Of a stretch of 11,662 nt of DNA, positions 1 to 7,575 are shown piece after piece (the first letter of the stretch is position 1; each line of letters opens with the position of its first letter). Source of the DNA: Bacteroidota bacterium (GTDB lineage Bacteria; Bacteroidota; Bacteroidia; Chitinophagales; Chitinophagaceae); the NCBI GenBank assembly GCA_029778965.1, contig JAKPBL010000433.1:1-11662 (forward strand), read 5' to 3'. Under the pieces are notes generated by a model. That model was not told the DNA's origin, did not search any database, and saw nothing but the letters and a program-made list of their open reading frames with translations. A program made the position numbers and the translations under genes.

Positions 1-1810
1 GCATTCCATCCAGGTGATGGAGCGCTGGGGCATGTATTTCGCGGTATGGGCCCCTAATGCCGCAAAGGTGTCGGTAAAAGGAAATTTCAACGACTGGCGC
101 GATGACGAGTATGATCTTTATCCGCGCTGGGACAAGAGCGGCATCTGGGAAGGCTTTATTCCCGATTTCAACCTGGGCGAGGTCTATAAGTACCGGGTGA
201 CCAGTGCCGAAGGAACAACGGCCGACAAAGGCGATCCGCTGGCCAACTTCTGGGAAAAGCGGCCGCTGACCGCTTCGATCACCTGGGATATGTACTATGA
301 CTGGAAGGATGCGAGCTGGATGCAGGAGCGCAAAAAGCACAATTCGCTCGACGCACCCTGGTCGGTCTATGAAGTACACCTGGCCAGTTGGATGCGCCCC
401 GATAAGAACGACGAGGAAACGTATAATACGTATCCGCAGATCACCGAGCGGCTGGTGCCTTATGTAAAAGACATGGGCTTTACGCATGTGGAGCTGATGC
501 CGGTGATGGAACATCCCTTCGACGGCAGTTGGGGTTACCAGGGCACGGGCTATTTCGCGCCGACCTCCCGGTTCGGCTCGCCCCAGGAGTTCAAAGCGAT
601 GATCGATGCCTTTCACGATGCCGGCATCGGCGTCATACTCGACTGGGTGCCTTCTCATTTTCCATACGACTCGCACGGACTGTTTATGTTCGACGGCACG
701 CATACCTACGAGTATGCCGATATGCGCAAGGGATTTCATCCCGACTGGAACTCGTATATCTTCAACTACAAGCGCGGCGAAGTGAAATCATTTCTTATCA
801 GCAGCGCCCGCTACTGGCTGGAAGAGTTTCATATCGACGGCTTGCGGGTGGATGCCGTATCGTCGATGCTCAAGCTCAATTATTCGAGGAACGAAGGGGA
901 GTGGGAGCCCAATGAATTCGGCGGCGACGGCAACCTCGAAGCCATCGCATTCATCAAAGACCTGAACGAAACCATCTACCGCGATTTTCCCGACGTGCAA
1001 ACCATTGCCGAGGAAGCAACCGACTGGCCGGGTATTTCAAAACCCACCTTCGACGACGGGCTGGGCTTCGGCATGAAATGGATGATGGGCTGGATGCATG
1101 ATACCCTGCGCTTCTTCAAGCAGGATCCCTTCTACCGGCAGTTCCACCAGGACAGCTTCACTTTCAGCATGATGTATTACTACGACGAGAATTTCATGCT
1201 GCCCCTCAGCCATGACGAAGTAGTGCATGGCAAAAGCCCGATGATCTACAAAATGCCCGGCGACGAATGGCAGAAATTCGCCAACCTTCGTTTGCTGTAC
1301 AGTTATATGTTCACCCATCCCGGCGGCAAGCTCCTCTTTATGGGCAATGAATTCGCATCGACCCAGGAATGGAATTACAAGTCGGAGCTGCCCTGGGAAT
1401 TGTTGCAATATGAACCGCACAAGGGCATGCAGACCTGCGTAAGGGCGCTTTGCCACCTGTTGCGCGAGCAGCCGGCCATGTATGAAGAACAGTTTAATAC
1501 GAAAGGGTTTGAATGGATTGACCTCAACCACCGCGCCGAATCGGTGGTGGTGTACCGCCGTAAAGGGAAAGATCCTGCCGATGACCTGCTGGTTATTTTG
1601 AATATGACGCCCGAGGTGCGGCGCGACTGGAAGATCAATGTATATGGCAAGGAAAGCTGGAAAGAGATCTACAACAGCAACGACGAACAATACTGGGGCA
1701 CGGGCGACGTGTTCAATCCCGATATACCGGTTACCGAGATCGACAAAAACACCGCCCTCTTCGAAATAAATGTGCACCTGCCACCGTTAGGAGCCCTTGT
1801 ATTGCGCTAA
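1..1810 (+). CDS. glgB: 1,4-alpha-glucan branching enzyme, 5'-truncated by the window edge
   Basis: Cytoplasmic GH13-family enzyme that cuts alpha-1,4 glucan chains and re-attaches them through alpha-1,6 bonds, giving glycogen its branches. Numbering residues from the GTG at 14, an N-terminal CBM48 domain covers about residues 6-90 (GMYFAVWAPNA, GNFNDW, YKYRV), followed by the (beta/alpha)8 catalytic domain and a C-terminal beta domain. Catalytic residues are all visible: nucleophile D280 in DGLRVDAV, acid/base E333 in IAEEATDWPG, and D401 in LPLSHDEVVHGK. Their spacing (53 and 68) equals that of E. coli GlgB D405, E458 and D526 as I recall it. HPFDGSWGYQGTGYFAPTSRFG and LLFMGNEF are further family hallmarks. 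The frame is open to the left edge (codons from base 2), so the true start lies outside; the GTG at 14 would cut into the CBM48 and is not the start. Ends in TAA; the TPR gene follows after 14 bases. Confidence 0.96.
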   Translation, partial: HSIQVMERWGMYFAVWAPNAAKVSVKGNFNDWRDDEYDLYPRWDKSGIWEGFIPDFNLGEVYKYRVTSAEGTTADKGDPLANFWEKRPLTASITWDMYYDWKDASWMQERKKHNSLDAPWSVYEVHLASWMRPDKNDEETYNTYPQITERLVPYVKDMGFTHVELMPVMEHPFDGSWGYQGTGYFAPTSRFGSPQEFKAMIDAFHDAGIGVILDWVPSHFPYDSHGLFMFDGTHTYEYADMRKGFHPDWNSYIFNYKRGEVKSFLISSARYWLEEFHIDGLRVDAVSSMLKLNYSRNEGEWEPNEFGGDGNLEAIAFIKDLNETIYRDFPDVQTIAEEATDWPGISKPTFDDGLGFGMKWMMGWMHDTLRFFKQDPFYRQFHQDSFTFSMMYYYDENFMLPLSHDEVVHGKSPMIYKMPGDEWQKFANLRLLYSYMFTHPGGKLLFMGNEFASTQEWNYKSELPWELLQYEPHKGMQTCVRALCHLLREQPAMYEEQFNTKGFEWIDLNHRAESVVVYRRKGKDPADDLLVILNMTPEVRRDWKINVYGKESWKEIYNSNDEQYWGTGDVFNPDIPVTEIDKNTALFEINVHLPPLGALVLR

Positions 1811-1824
1811 CTAAACTCCGTACT

Positions 1825-2850
1825 ATGAGGTACCTGCTCCTGGCCCTGCTTTGGGTAGGGTGCTCTTTGGGCGCCGCTGCCCAGGCCGACAGCCTTTTGT
1901 ATTACCTGCGGCAGGCGGAAGACGCCGCCGGCCGCGGACAGACCATGGTGGCTTACAACAACTATCGCAACGCCGTGGCCAAAAGCGGCCGGAACCTCGC
2001 CGCGCTAAGAGGCATGGCCGTTGCCGCCAACGAGCTTCGCTACTACGCCATCGCCCGCGAAACCTATAAGAAAGTGTTGCAGGAAAGCCTGAACGATACG
2101 GCTGCCATCCGCAACCTGATGGTATTACATTTCAATACCCGCCAGTGGCCTGAAGCGGTCGATATGGCCAAGAAGGCGAAATCGCTTGGCATCGGCGATC
2201 ACCAGAACTGGGTCATCGCCAAGTCTTATTTTGAGATGGGAGAGTACCGCAGCACGCTCGAATACCTCGACAAAGCCTTTAAGGAAGACAGCTCGCTGGC
2301 CGAGATGCATTACGTGATGGCGCGCTGCCAGCTTGAGATGAACAATTATACCAAAGCCGCGGCCTATTACGAACAGGCCCTGCAGCGCGACCCATCGAAA
2401 GCACAATGGATGTTCGAAACGGGGATGACCTACCTGGCCGTACCCGATGCCGCACTTTCGGTTAAATGGCTGGAAGCGGCGCTGGCAAAGGGATTTCCGC
2501 TGAGCGCCGATATGATGGACAATATGGTAACGGCCTACAGCGCGGCAGGTATGTACGACAAAGCCGGCGATATGGTCAAAGAATTGCTCAAAGAAACCCC
2601 CAACGATACAGACAGGCTGTTCCTGCTCGGCGAATGCCAGTTGCACGCCAGGCAGTTTGGCGAAGCCATCAAAACCTATAACCACATTCTGCAGCTCGAT
2701 CCCAAAAATGCGCGCAGCCTGTATATGTCGGGCGTAGCGACCATCCAGTCGGGTGATAAGGTCAAAGGCGATGCATTGTGTGAAAAAGCCATCGCCATGG
2801 ACAACCGGCTCGCGCGCATGCGCCAGAAATATTTTACCACGGCAGATTAA
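1825..2850 (+). CDS. Exported TPR-repeat protein
   Basis: 341-residue protein with a signal peptide (MRYLLLALLWVGCSLGAAAQ, cut probably after an Ala near residue 19), then almost entirely helical tetratricopeptide repeats to the C-terminus. Repeat-like segments include residues 41-75 (AYNNYRNAVAKSG), 131-156 (AKSYFEMGEYRSTLEYLDKA), 165-190 (ARCQLEMNNYTKAAAYYEQA), about 233-258 (TAYSAAGMYDKAGDMVKELL) and 266-293 (LGECQLHARQFGEAIKTYNH, then LDP); I count roughly seven or eight. TPRs are protein-binding scaffolds, so a periplasmic or membrane-associated assembly role is plausible, but no specific function can be assigned. Cys13 inside the signal peptide has Trp at -3, a poor lipobox, so type I cleavage is preferred. 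It begins 14 bases after glgB on the same strand with no promoter visible between, so it is probably co-transcribed. It ends 3 bases from the convergent argS stop. The start is set by the signal peptide; no Shine-Dalgarno is seen. Confidence 0.88.
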   Translation: MRYLLLALLWVGCSLGAAAQADSLLYYLRQAEDAAGRGQTMVAYNNYRNAVAKSGRNLAALRGMAVAANELRYYAIARETYKKVLQESLNDTAAIRNLMVLHFNTRQWPEAVDMAKKAKSLGIGDHQNWVIAKSYFEMGEYRSTLEYLDKAFKEDSSLAEMHYVMARCQLEMNNYTKAAAYYEQALQRDPSKAQWMFETGMTYLAVPDAALSVKWLEAALAKGFPLSADMMDNMVTAYSAAGMYDKAGDMVKELLKETPNDTDRLFLLGECQLHARQFGEAIKTYNHILQLDPKNARSLYMSGVATIQSGDKVKGDALCEKAIAMDNRLARMRQKYFTTAD

Positions 2851-2853
2851 CAG

Positions 2854-4662
2854 CTACATTTTTTCAGGCACCGCGATGCCCAGCAGCGCCATTCCTGATT
2901 TTATGACATTGGCCGTCATAACGGCAATGCGCAGGCGCAGTTCCTTTTTTTCTTCCGATTCAGCGCGGCTGATGGAGTGTTCCGCGTAAAAGGAATTGAA
3001 TGTTTTCGCCAGTTGATAAACATAATTGGCCACCAGCGAAGGATTGTTTTCGGTCGCGGCCTGGGCAATAGCGGTGGGATATTGTTCCAGGTGCAGCAGC
3101 AGTTCCTTTTCCAGCGGCAGCAAAGCGGTATCAAAATGCGGGGTTACGGTATGCAATATGTCGGCCGCCTGTTCAGCGTTGCCGCCAAAGCGGTCTTCCT
3201 TCCGCAAAATAGACCTGATCCGCGCATAGGTATATTGAATGAAAGGGCCGGTGTACCCATGTATATCGATCGATTCTTCGGGGTTGAAGATCATTTTCTT
3301 TTTAGGATCCACCCGCAGCAGGTAAAACTTCAGCGCGCCCAATGCGATGGTGTTGTACAGCGCAGCCAGCTCTTCCGTTGAAAATCCTTCCGTTTTTCCC
3401 AATTCGGTGGTATGGGTTTCGGCGATCTGCACCATATCGGTCACCAGGTCATCGGCGTCAACCACCGTGCCTTCGCGGCTCTTCATTTTACCCGTAGGCA
3501 GTTCCACCATACCATAGGAGAGGTGATAGATGCCGTCGGCTTTGGGCAGCCCGAGTTTTTCGGCGATCAGCTTCAGCACTTTGAAATGATAGTTCTGTTC
3601 ATCGCCCACCACGTAGATGCTCTGGTCGATTTTATACTGGTTGTATTTTTCCTGCGCCAGGCCGATGTCTTGCGTAATGTAAACAGAGGTGCCGTCTTTC
3701 CGTTGCACGAGCTTCTGGTCCAGTCCGTCGGCGGTGAGATCGATCCATACACTGCCGTCTTCTTTCTGAAAAAACACCCCCTTGGCCAGGCCTTCCTGTA
3801 CGGTTTTCTTTCCCAATAAATACGTATCACTTTCATAGTACACCACATCAAAATCGCTGCCGATGATTTTGTAAGTGATGTCGAACCCGTCGTACACCCA
3901 TCCGTTCATCTTCTTCCAGAGATCAATGACTTCTGGTTTGCCCGCTTCCCAGTCGACCAGCATCTGCTGCGCTTCTTGCAGGATGGGCGCTTCTTTCCCG
4001 GCTTCCTCTTTTGTTTTACCTGCGGCGATCAGTTGTTCTATTTCCGCCTTCAGGGCATCGTTGAATTTGACATAATAGTCGCCCACGAAATGATCGCCTT
4101 TTATACCGGTCGATCGCGGGGTGGCGCCGTTGCCAAAACGCTGCCAGGCGATCATGCTTTTACAGATATGGATGCCGCGGTCATTTACGATACACGATTT
4201 GATGACCGTGGCGCCGCGGGCTTTGAGAATGGCGGCGATGCTCCAGCCAAGGAAATTATTGCGGAGGTGCCCGAGGTGCAGGGGCTTGTTGGTATTGGGC
4301 GAAGAGTATTCTACCATCACCCTGGTGCCGCCTACCGGTTGCAGGCCGAATTGGGTATCGGCAAAGCGGTTATGAAGAAAATCCGTCCAGTAGCTGTCGG
4401 CTACGCTCAGGTTCAAGAAACCCTTGATGAGGTTGAAGCGGGTGATGAGCCCGTCGCTGTTCGCCAGCAGGTAATCGCCCAGTGTCTGCCCGATGGCGTC
4501 GGGGTTGGCTTTGAGCGCTTTTACGAGCGAAAAAAGCACGATGGTATAGTCGCCCTCGAACTCGGGTTTGGTCTGGTTGATCTGGAAACCGGCCTGGGCG
4601 CCGGGATAACAGGCGGCGATGGCCTGCGACACTATCTTTTCTAAACGGGTTGTAATCGACAT
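2854..4662 (-). CDS. argS: Arginyl-tRNA synthetase (class I)
   Basis: Charges tRNA-Arg with arginine in the cytoplasm; essential for translation. 602 residues, a normal length. In order: N-terminal Arg-tRNA-synt N domain (about 5-95) with QINQTKPEFEGDYT and the GFLNL motif; Rossmann catalytic domain with the HIGH-type motif HLGH at 129-132 (SSPNTNKPLHLGH) and IVNDRGIHICKSM at 158-170; a KMSKS-type loop KMKSREGTVV at 392-401; and a C-terminal DALR anticodon-binding helical domain (about 470-602) with YTGPFIQYTYARI and the family-typical end GIAVPEKM. The reading frame stays open upstream to about 5124, but that stretch is antisense to the GtrA gene and unlike any ArgS. The ATG at 4660-4662 gives the canonical N-terminus MSITTRLEK and lies just downstream of a TAnnTTTG element on this strand. 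Stop is TAG. Convergent with the TPR gene, divergent from gtrA. Confidence 0.97.
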   Translation of the reverse strand: MSITTRLEKIVSQAIAACYPGAQAGFQINQTKPEFEGDYTIVLFSLVKALKANPDAIGQTLGDYLLANSDGLITRFNLIKGFLNLSVADSYWTDFLHNRFADTQFGLQPVGGTRVMVEYSSPNTNKPLHLGHLRNNFLGWSIAAILKARGATVIKSCIVNDRGIHICKSMIAWQRFGNGATPRSTGIKGDHFVGDYYVKFNDALKAEIEQLIAAGKTKEEAGKEAPILQEAQQMLVDWEAGKPEVIDLWKKMNGWVYDGFDITYKIIGSDFDVVYYESDTYLLGKKTVQEGLAKGVFFQKEDGSVWIDLTADGLDQKLVQRKDGTSVYITQDIGLAQEKYNQYKIDQSIYVVGDEQNYHFKVLKLIAEKLGLPKADGIYHLSYGMVELPTGKMKSREGTVVDADDLVTDMVQIAETHTTELGKTEGFSTEELAALYNTIALGALKFYLLRVDPKKKMIFNPEESIDIHGYTGPFIQYTYARIRSILRKEDRFGGNAEQAADILHTVTPHFDTALLPLEKELLLHLEQYPTAIAQAATENNPSLVANYVYQLAKTFNSFYAEHSISRAESEEKKELRLRIAVMTANVIKSGMALLGIAVPEKM

Positions 4663-4681
4663 ATTTAACAAGCGTGGGCCG

Positions 4682-4689
4682 CAAAAGTA
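4682..4689 (-). promoter_or_regulatory. Bacteroidota -7 promoter element for argS
   Basis: On the minus strand this reads TACTTTTG, a full match to the Bacteroidota -7 consensus TAnnTTTG. It lies 19 bases upstream of the argS ATG, which would give a leader of only about 10-15 bases. No clear TTG-type -33 element is seen at the usual distance, so the call rests on one element and its position. Confidence 0.5.
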
Positions 4690-4703
4690 ATAAGAAGCCC
4701 GGT

Positions 4704-4711
4704 TATCTTTG
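4704..4711 (+). promoter_or_regulatory. Bacteroidota -7 promoter element for the GtrA-family gene
   Basis: Reads TATCTTTG, a full match to TAnnTTTG. It ends only 5 bases before the ATG at 4717, so transcription from it would start at or beside the start codon and the message would be leaderless or nearly so. No convincing -33 TTG is present upstream. It lies 14 bases from the opposed argS element, so the two promoters would share the same 54-base intergenic region. Confidence 0.45.
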
Positions 4712-4716
4712 CGGCG

Positions 4717-5223
4717 ATGTTGACAGGCGTTTCGAATTGGATCACGGCTGTGATAGATTTTTTTTACCCGCCTTTCCGGCGGTTCATTCCCATTCAGACC
4801 TTCAGGTACCTGGCCTGCGGCGGCGGCAATACCCTGTTCGATATTGTTATTTTTTACCTCTGCTATCATTACCTGTTCGACCAGCAGGTGCTTCATACCG
4901 ACCTTTACCTGGGTGGCCGCGAGCTGGCTTTTGCGCCGGAAACACTCTCGGTAATGACCGCTTTCTGCATCAGCTTTCCCACGGGTTTTTTCCTGATGCG
5001 ATCGGTGGTTTTTCACGATTCGGACCTGCGCGGGCGGGTGCAATTGTTCCGTTACCTGGTGCAGGTGGCGATCTGCCTGGCGCTGAATGTGGTGTTCATC
5101 AAGCTCTTCGTAACCCGGTTTCATATATACCCAACCATTGCGAAGATACTGACCACCGTGCTGGTGGTCATGTTCAGCTACCTTTCGCAGCGCTACTTCA
5201 CTTTCCGGAAATCAGCCCGCTGA
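4717..5223 (+). CDS. GtrA-family (GtrA/DPMS-like) small membrane protein
   Basis: 168-residue polytopic protein of the GtrA-like family. Members usually accompany glycosyltransferases and help move undecaprenyl- or dolichyl-linked sugars across the membrane for polysaccharide or glycan modification. Four hydrophobic segments are visible at about 29-52 (FRYLACGGGNTLFDIVIFY), 76-95, 111-133 and 138-158. Family hallmarks are the Gly-rich first helix with a following Asp, the GFFLMRSVVF segment after helix 2, and the ending YLSQRYFTFRK, where an aromatic/basic motif follows helix 4. A 20-odd-residue loop between helices 1 and 2 (54-75) is rather long. No glycosyltransferase partner is present in the window, so its sugar and target are unknown. 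It is divergent from argS. The ATG is chosen because it follows the TAnnTTTG element directly and gives a complete family domain. The TGA stop is immediately followed by GC-rich repeats. Confidence 0.82.
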   Translation: MLTGVSNWITAVIDFFYPPFRRFIPIQTFRYLACGGGNTLFDIVIFYLCYHYLFDQQVLHTDLYLGGRELAFAPETLSVMTAFCISFPTGFFLMRSVVFHDSDLRGRVQLFRYLVQVAICLALNVVFIKLFVTRFHIYPTIAKILTTVLVVMFSYLSQRYFTFRKSAR

Positions 5224-5248
5224 TCCCCCCACCCGATCCCCCCACCCG
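5223..5248. repeat. Perfect 13-bp tandem duplication
   Basis: ATCCCCCCACCCG occurs twice head to tail (5223-5235 and 5236-5248). The first copy begins on the last base of the GtrA-gene stop codon. The second copy runs into the left arm of the hairpin at 5240-5286. It probably arose by slippage or by duplication at the edge of the repeat element. Confidence 0.85.
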
Positions 5249-5286
5249 TCAGGTGCCACCCGACGGGTGCGACCTGACGGGTGGGG
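5240..5286. repeat. REP-like nested palindrome A (15-bp arms)
   Basis: A perfect 15-bp inverted repeat: CCCCACCCGTCAGGT at 5240-5254 pairs with ACCTGACGGGTGGGG at 5272-5286. The 17-base loop contains a second small palindrome, CACCCGACGGGTG (5257-5269). No T-tract follows, so it is a poor intrinsic terminator for the upstream gene. It shares 19 bases with one mismatch with the palindrome at 5340-5364, which makes a dispersed intergenic repeat family likely. Confidence 0.7.
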
Positions 5287-5339
5287 AAGCCGCTCTCTAT
5301 CAACGGATTAGGAACCCAGCACGCAATTACGTCAGTTTT

Positions 5340-5364
5340 ACCCGTCGGGTGGCACCCGACGGGT
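5340..5364. repeat. REP-like palindrome B (11-bp arms, 3-base loop)
   Basis: ACCCGTCGGGT (5340-5350), GGC, ACCCGACGGGT (5354-5364) form a perfect 11-bp stem with a 3-base loop. CACCCGACGGGTGC at 5353-5366 is identical to 5257-5270 in palindrome A and in the same orientation. The 53 bases between the two palindromes hold nothing I recognise. A pair of related GC-rich palindromes in one gap resembles REP elements, but copy number elsewhere in the genome cannot be seen here. Confidence 0.7.
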
Positions 5365-5395
5365 GCAAGGCTGTCATCGGTAGGCGAGGGCAACC

Positions 5396-5446
5396 TGACA
5401 ACCTGCCATTTTTTCAGCAAGGGAGCCGGTTGGCATATTGATTGAC
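5396..5446 (+). promoter_or_regulatory. Candidate dnaK control region: TGNCA repeat plus sigma-54-like promoter
   Basis: No TAnnTTTG element is seen in front of dnaK. Instead, TTGGCAT at 5430-5436 and TTGAC at 5442-5446 resemble a sigma-54 promoter (TTGGCAC-N5-TTGCA). The GG at 5432-5433 and the G at 5444 have exactly 10 bases between them, though the invariant GC at -12 reads GA. Upstream, TGACA (5396-5400) and TGCCA (5404-5408) form an imperfect TGNCA half-site pair, a possible operator. Transcription would begin near 5457, giving a leader of about 34 A-rich bases. This is inference from pattern only. Confidence 0.3.
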
Positions 5447-5490
5447 AAAGAAGAACATATCAGCATCATTTAAAAACGAAAATCAATTAT

Positions 5491-7395
5491 ATGGGAAAAA
5501 TTATAGGAATTGACCTCGGAACCACCAACAGTTGCGTGGCCGTAATGGAAGGCAACGAGCCTGTTGTTATCGCCAATGACGAAGGACGCAGAACCACCCC
5601 TTCGGTGGTCGCTTTCCTGAAGAATGGCGAGCGCAAGGTGGGCGACCCGGCAAAACGCCAGGCCATCACCAACCCGCAAAACACCATTGCATCGGTAAAA
5701 CGGTTCATGGGCCGCCGCTTCGACGAAGTAACGGAAGAAATCAGCCACTGGTCGTATAAGGTAGTAAAGGGCGAAAACAATACTGTCCGCATCGACATCG
5801 ACGGGCGCCTCTATACGCCGCAGGAAATCTCGGCGATGATACTGCAGAAAATGAAAAAAACAGCCGAAGACTATCTCGGCCAGGAAGTGAACGAAGCCGT
5901 AATCACCGTTCCCGCTTATTTCAACGACGCCCAGCGCCAGGCTACTAAAGAGGCCGGTGAGATCGCCGGACTGAACGTGCGCCGTATCGTAAACGAACCC
6001 ACGGCTGCGGCCCTGGCCTACGGCCTCGATAAAAAGGGCAAAGACCAGAAGGTTGCTGTATTCGACCTGGGTGGCGGCACCTTCGATATCTCCGTACTCG
6101 AGTTGGGCGACGGCGTATTCGAAGTGAAATCGACCAACGGTGATACCCACCTGGGAGGCGATGACTTCGATAAGGTGATCATGGACTGGCTGGCCGATGA
6201 GTTCAAAAAAGAAGAGAACGTTGACCTCCGCAAAGACCCGATGGCACTGCAACGTTTGAAAGAAGCCGCTGAAAAAGCAAAAGTGGAATTGTCGTCGTCG
6301 AGCGAAACAGAGATCAACCTGCCTTATATCACCGCGGTGGATGGCGTTCCCAAGCACCTGGTGAAAAAACTGAGCCGTGCCAAATTCGAGCAATTGGCCG
6401 ATAAGCTGTTCGAGCGCTGCCTGAAGCCCTGTGAGCAGGCCCTGAAAGATGCGGGCATGAACGTAAGCCAGATCGATGAAGTGATCCTGGTGGGTGGTTC
6501 TACCCGTATCCCTAAAGTGCAGGAGATCGTGGAGAAATTCTTCGGCAAAAAACCCAACAAGAGCGTAAACCCCGACGAAGTAGTGGCCATTGGCGCTGCC
6601 ATCCAGGGTGCGGTACTGACCGGTGAAGTGAAGGATGTGCTGCTGCTCGACGTAACCCCGCTGAGCCTGGGTATCGAGACCATGGGCGGTGTGATGACGC
6701 GGCTGATCGAAGCCAATACCACCATCCCGACCAAGAAATCGGAAACTTTCTCTACCGCCAGCGACAACCAGCCCGGCGTACAGATCCATGTATTGCAGGG
6801 TGAGCGCCCCATGGCTTCACAAAACAAGAGCCTGGGCATGTTCAACCTGAACGATATCCCGCCGGCGCCCCGCGGCGTACCGCAGATCGAGGTGATCTTC
6901 GATATCGATGCCAACGGTATTTTGCATGTAACGGCCAAAGACAAAGGCACCGGTAAAGAACAGAAGATCCGTATCGAAGCAGGCTCGGGATTGACCAAAG
7001 ATGAAATCGAAAAAATGAAGGCTGAAGCGAAAGCCAATGAATCGGCCGATAAGGAAGCCCGCGAAAAAGTGGAGAAGGTGAACCAGGCCGACAGCCTGAT
7101 CTTCCAGACAGAGAAGCAACTGAAAGATTTCGGGGATAAGATTCCGGCCGATAAAAAAGCACCGATCGAATCGGCGCTCACCAAATTGAAAGAAGCGCAT
7201 AAGAGCCAGGACCTGGCCGCGATCGATACGGCGGTTGCTGAAATGAACGGCGCGTGGACAGCCGCTTCGGAAGACATCTACAAAGCGCAGCAGGCTGGTG
7301 CACAGCCAGGCGCCGAACAGGCATCGCAGGGCGGCTCTACCGCCGGCGCGCCGGATGAGAATGTGACCGATGCAGAGTTTGAGGAAGTGAAGTAA
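5491..7395 (+). CDS. dnaK: Chaperone DnaK (Hsp70)
   Basis: ATP-dependent Hsp70 chaperone of the cytoplasm, normally working with DnaJ and GrpE (not in this window). 634 residues, full length. The nucleotide-binding domain (about 1-380) carries the three Hsp70 signatures: IDLGTTNS at 7-14, [13 protein letters not shown] at 190-202 and [15 protein letters not shown] at 331-345. The conserved hydrophobic linker DVLLLD is at 382-387. The beta-sandwich substrate-binding domain (about 388-500) begins [13 protein letters not shown], followed by the helical lid (about 505-600). A disordered Gly/Ala/Gln-rich tail ends in the bacterial signature DAEFEEVK. The ATG at 5491 gives the canonical N-terminus [13 protein letters not shown]; no Shine-Dalgarno is present and the leader is A-rich, as is usual in Bacteroidota. 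It stands alone: the flanking gaps contain a candidate promoter upstream and a strong terminator at 7483-7514. Long antisense frames across it follow from codon bias and are not genes. Confidence 0.99.
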   Translation: MGKIIGIDLGTTNSCVAVMEGNEPVVIANDEGRRTTPSVVAFLKNGERKVGDPAKRQAITNPQNTIASVKRFMGRRFDEVTEEISHWSYKVVKGENNTVRIDIDGRLYTPQEISAMILQKMKKTAEDYLGQEVNEAVITVPAYFNDAQRQATKEAGEIAGLNVRRIVNEPTAAALAYGLDKKGKDQKVAVFDLGGGTFDISVLELGDGVFEVKSTNGDTHLGGDDFDKVIMDWLADEFKKEENVDLRKDPMALQRLKEAAEKAKVELSSSSETEINLPYITAVDGVPKHLVKKLSRAKFEQLADKLFERCLKPCEQALKDAGMNVSQIDEVILVGGSTRIPKVQEIVEKFFGKKPNKSVNPDEVVAIGAAIQGAVLTGEVKDVLLLDVTPLSLGIETMGGVMTRLIEANTTIPTKKSETFSTASDNQPGVQIHVLQGERPMASQNKSLGMFNLNDIPPAPRGVPQIEVIFDIDANGILHVTAKDKGTGKEQKIRIEAGSGLTKDEIEKMKAEAKANESADKEAREKVEKVNQADSLIFQTEKQLKDFGDKIPADKKAPIESALTKLKEAHKSQDLAAIDTAVAEMNGAWTAASEDIYKAQQAGAQPGAEQASQGGSTAGAPDENVTDAEFEEVK

Positions 7396-7417
7396 TTGTG
7401 CAGGCGGTTGTCTTGCT

Positions 7418-7473
7418 TCACGCAAAGAGCGCAAAGGTGCAAAGACACCAAAAGAAAAGCGAAGACACAAAGC
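7418..7473. repeat. Degenerate GCAAAG-type short tandem repeat
   Basis: GCAAAG recurs at 7422, 7431 and 7439, spaced 9 and 8 bases, then decays into AAAG/GACACMAAAG-like units to about 7473. Read on the minus strand it gives runs of CTTTGCG and CTTTGTGTC. Such arrays are common intergenic repeats in Bacteroidota drafts and other genomes and often create spurious short ORFs with LCALCVK-type peptides, as happens here on the minus strand. It lies in the dnaK 3' untranslated region, before the terminator. Confidence 0.5.
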
Positions 7474-7482
7474 AAAAAATAC

Positions 7483-7514
7483 AGCCTCCGGCTTTACGAC
7501 CGGAGGCTTTTTTT
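7483..7514 (+). terminator. Intrinsic terminator of dnaK
   Basis: A 9-bp GC-rich stem, AGCCTCCGG (7483-7491) with CCGGAGGCT (7500-7508), has an 8-base loop and runs directly into a tract of seven Ts (7508-7514). It lies about 90 bases after the dnaK stop. Confidence 0.9.
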
Positions 7515-7525
7515 ATGGAAAGGTT

Positions 7526-7554
7526 TTTGAAATCAGTCAATTGCCTTATTTTCG
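7526..7554 (+). promoter_or_regulatory. Probable Bacteroidota promoter of the small membrane-protein gene
   Basis: TTTG at 7526-7529 is followed after 17 bases by TATTTTCG at 7547-7554, one mismatch from TAnnTTTG. The spacing falls at the short end of the TTG-N17-23-TAnnTTTG pattern described for Flavobacterium. Transcription would start near 7561, about 15 bases before the ATG at 7576. It follows the dnaK terminator, so the small gene needs its own promoter. Confidence 0.45.
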
Positions 7555-7575
7555 CTGGCAAATACGAACAAATCC

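Noticed and set aside
14..16. GTG at 14 as the glgB start
   Set aside because: The frame is open to the window edge and this start would leave no sequence before the first CBM48 strand, so the gene clearly begins outside the window.
4663..5124. N-terminal extension of the argS frame by about 154 residues
   Set aside because: It is antisense to the GtrA-family gene, has low-complexity composition unlike ArgS, and the canonical ArgS N-terminus begins at the ATG at 4660-4662 just downstream of a promoter element.
5240..5364. Palindromes as a CRISPR array or as the gtrA terminator
   Set aside because: There are only two non-identical palindromes with no regular repeat-spacer pattern and no cas genes, and neither palindrome is followed by a T-tract.
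4674..5441. 255-codon plus-strand frame overlapping the GtrA gene
   Set aside because: The other frame encodes a coherent four-helix GtrA protein. This one is Pro/Gly/Arg-rich, runs through the palindromic repeats and lacks any motif.
5470..6789. 439-codon open frame antisense to dnaK
   Set aside because: dnaK is unmistakable on the plus strand. The antisense peptide has no recognisable domain, and long antisense frames are expected from the codon bias of a conserved GC-rich gene.
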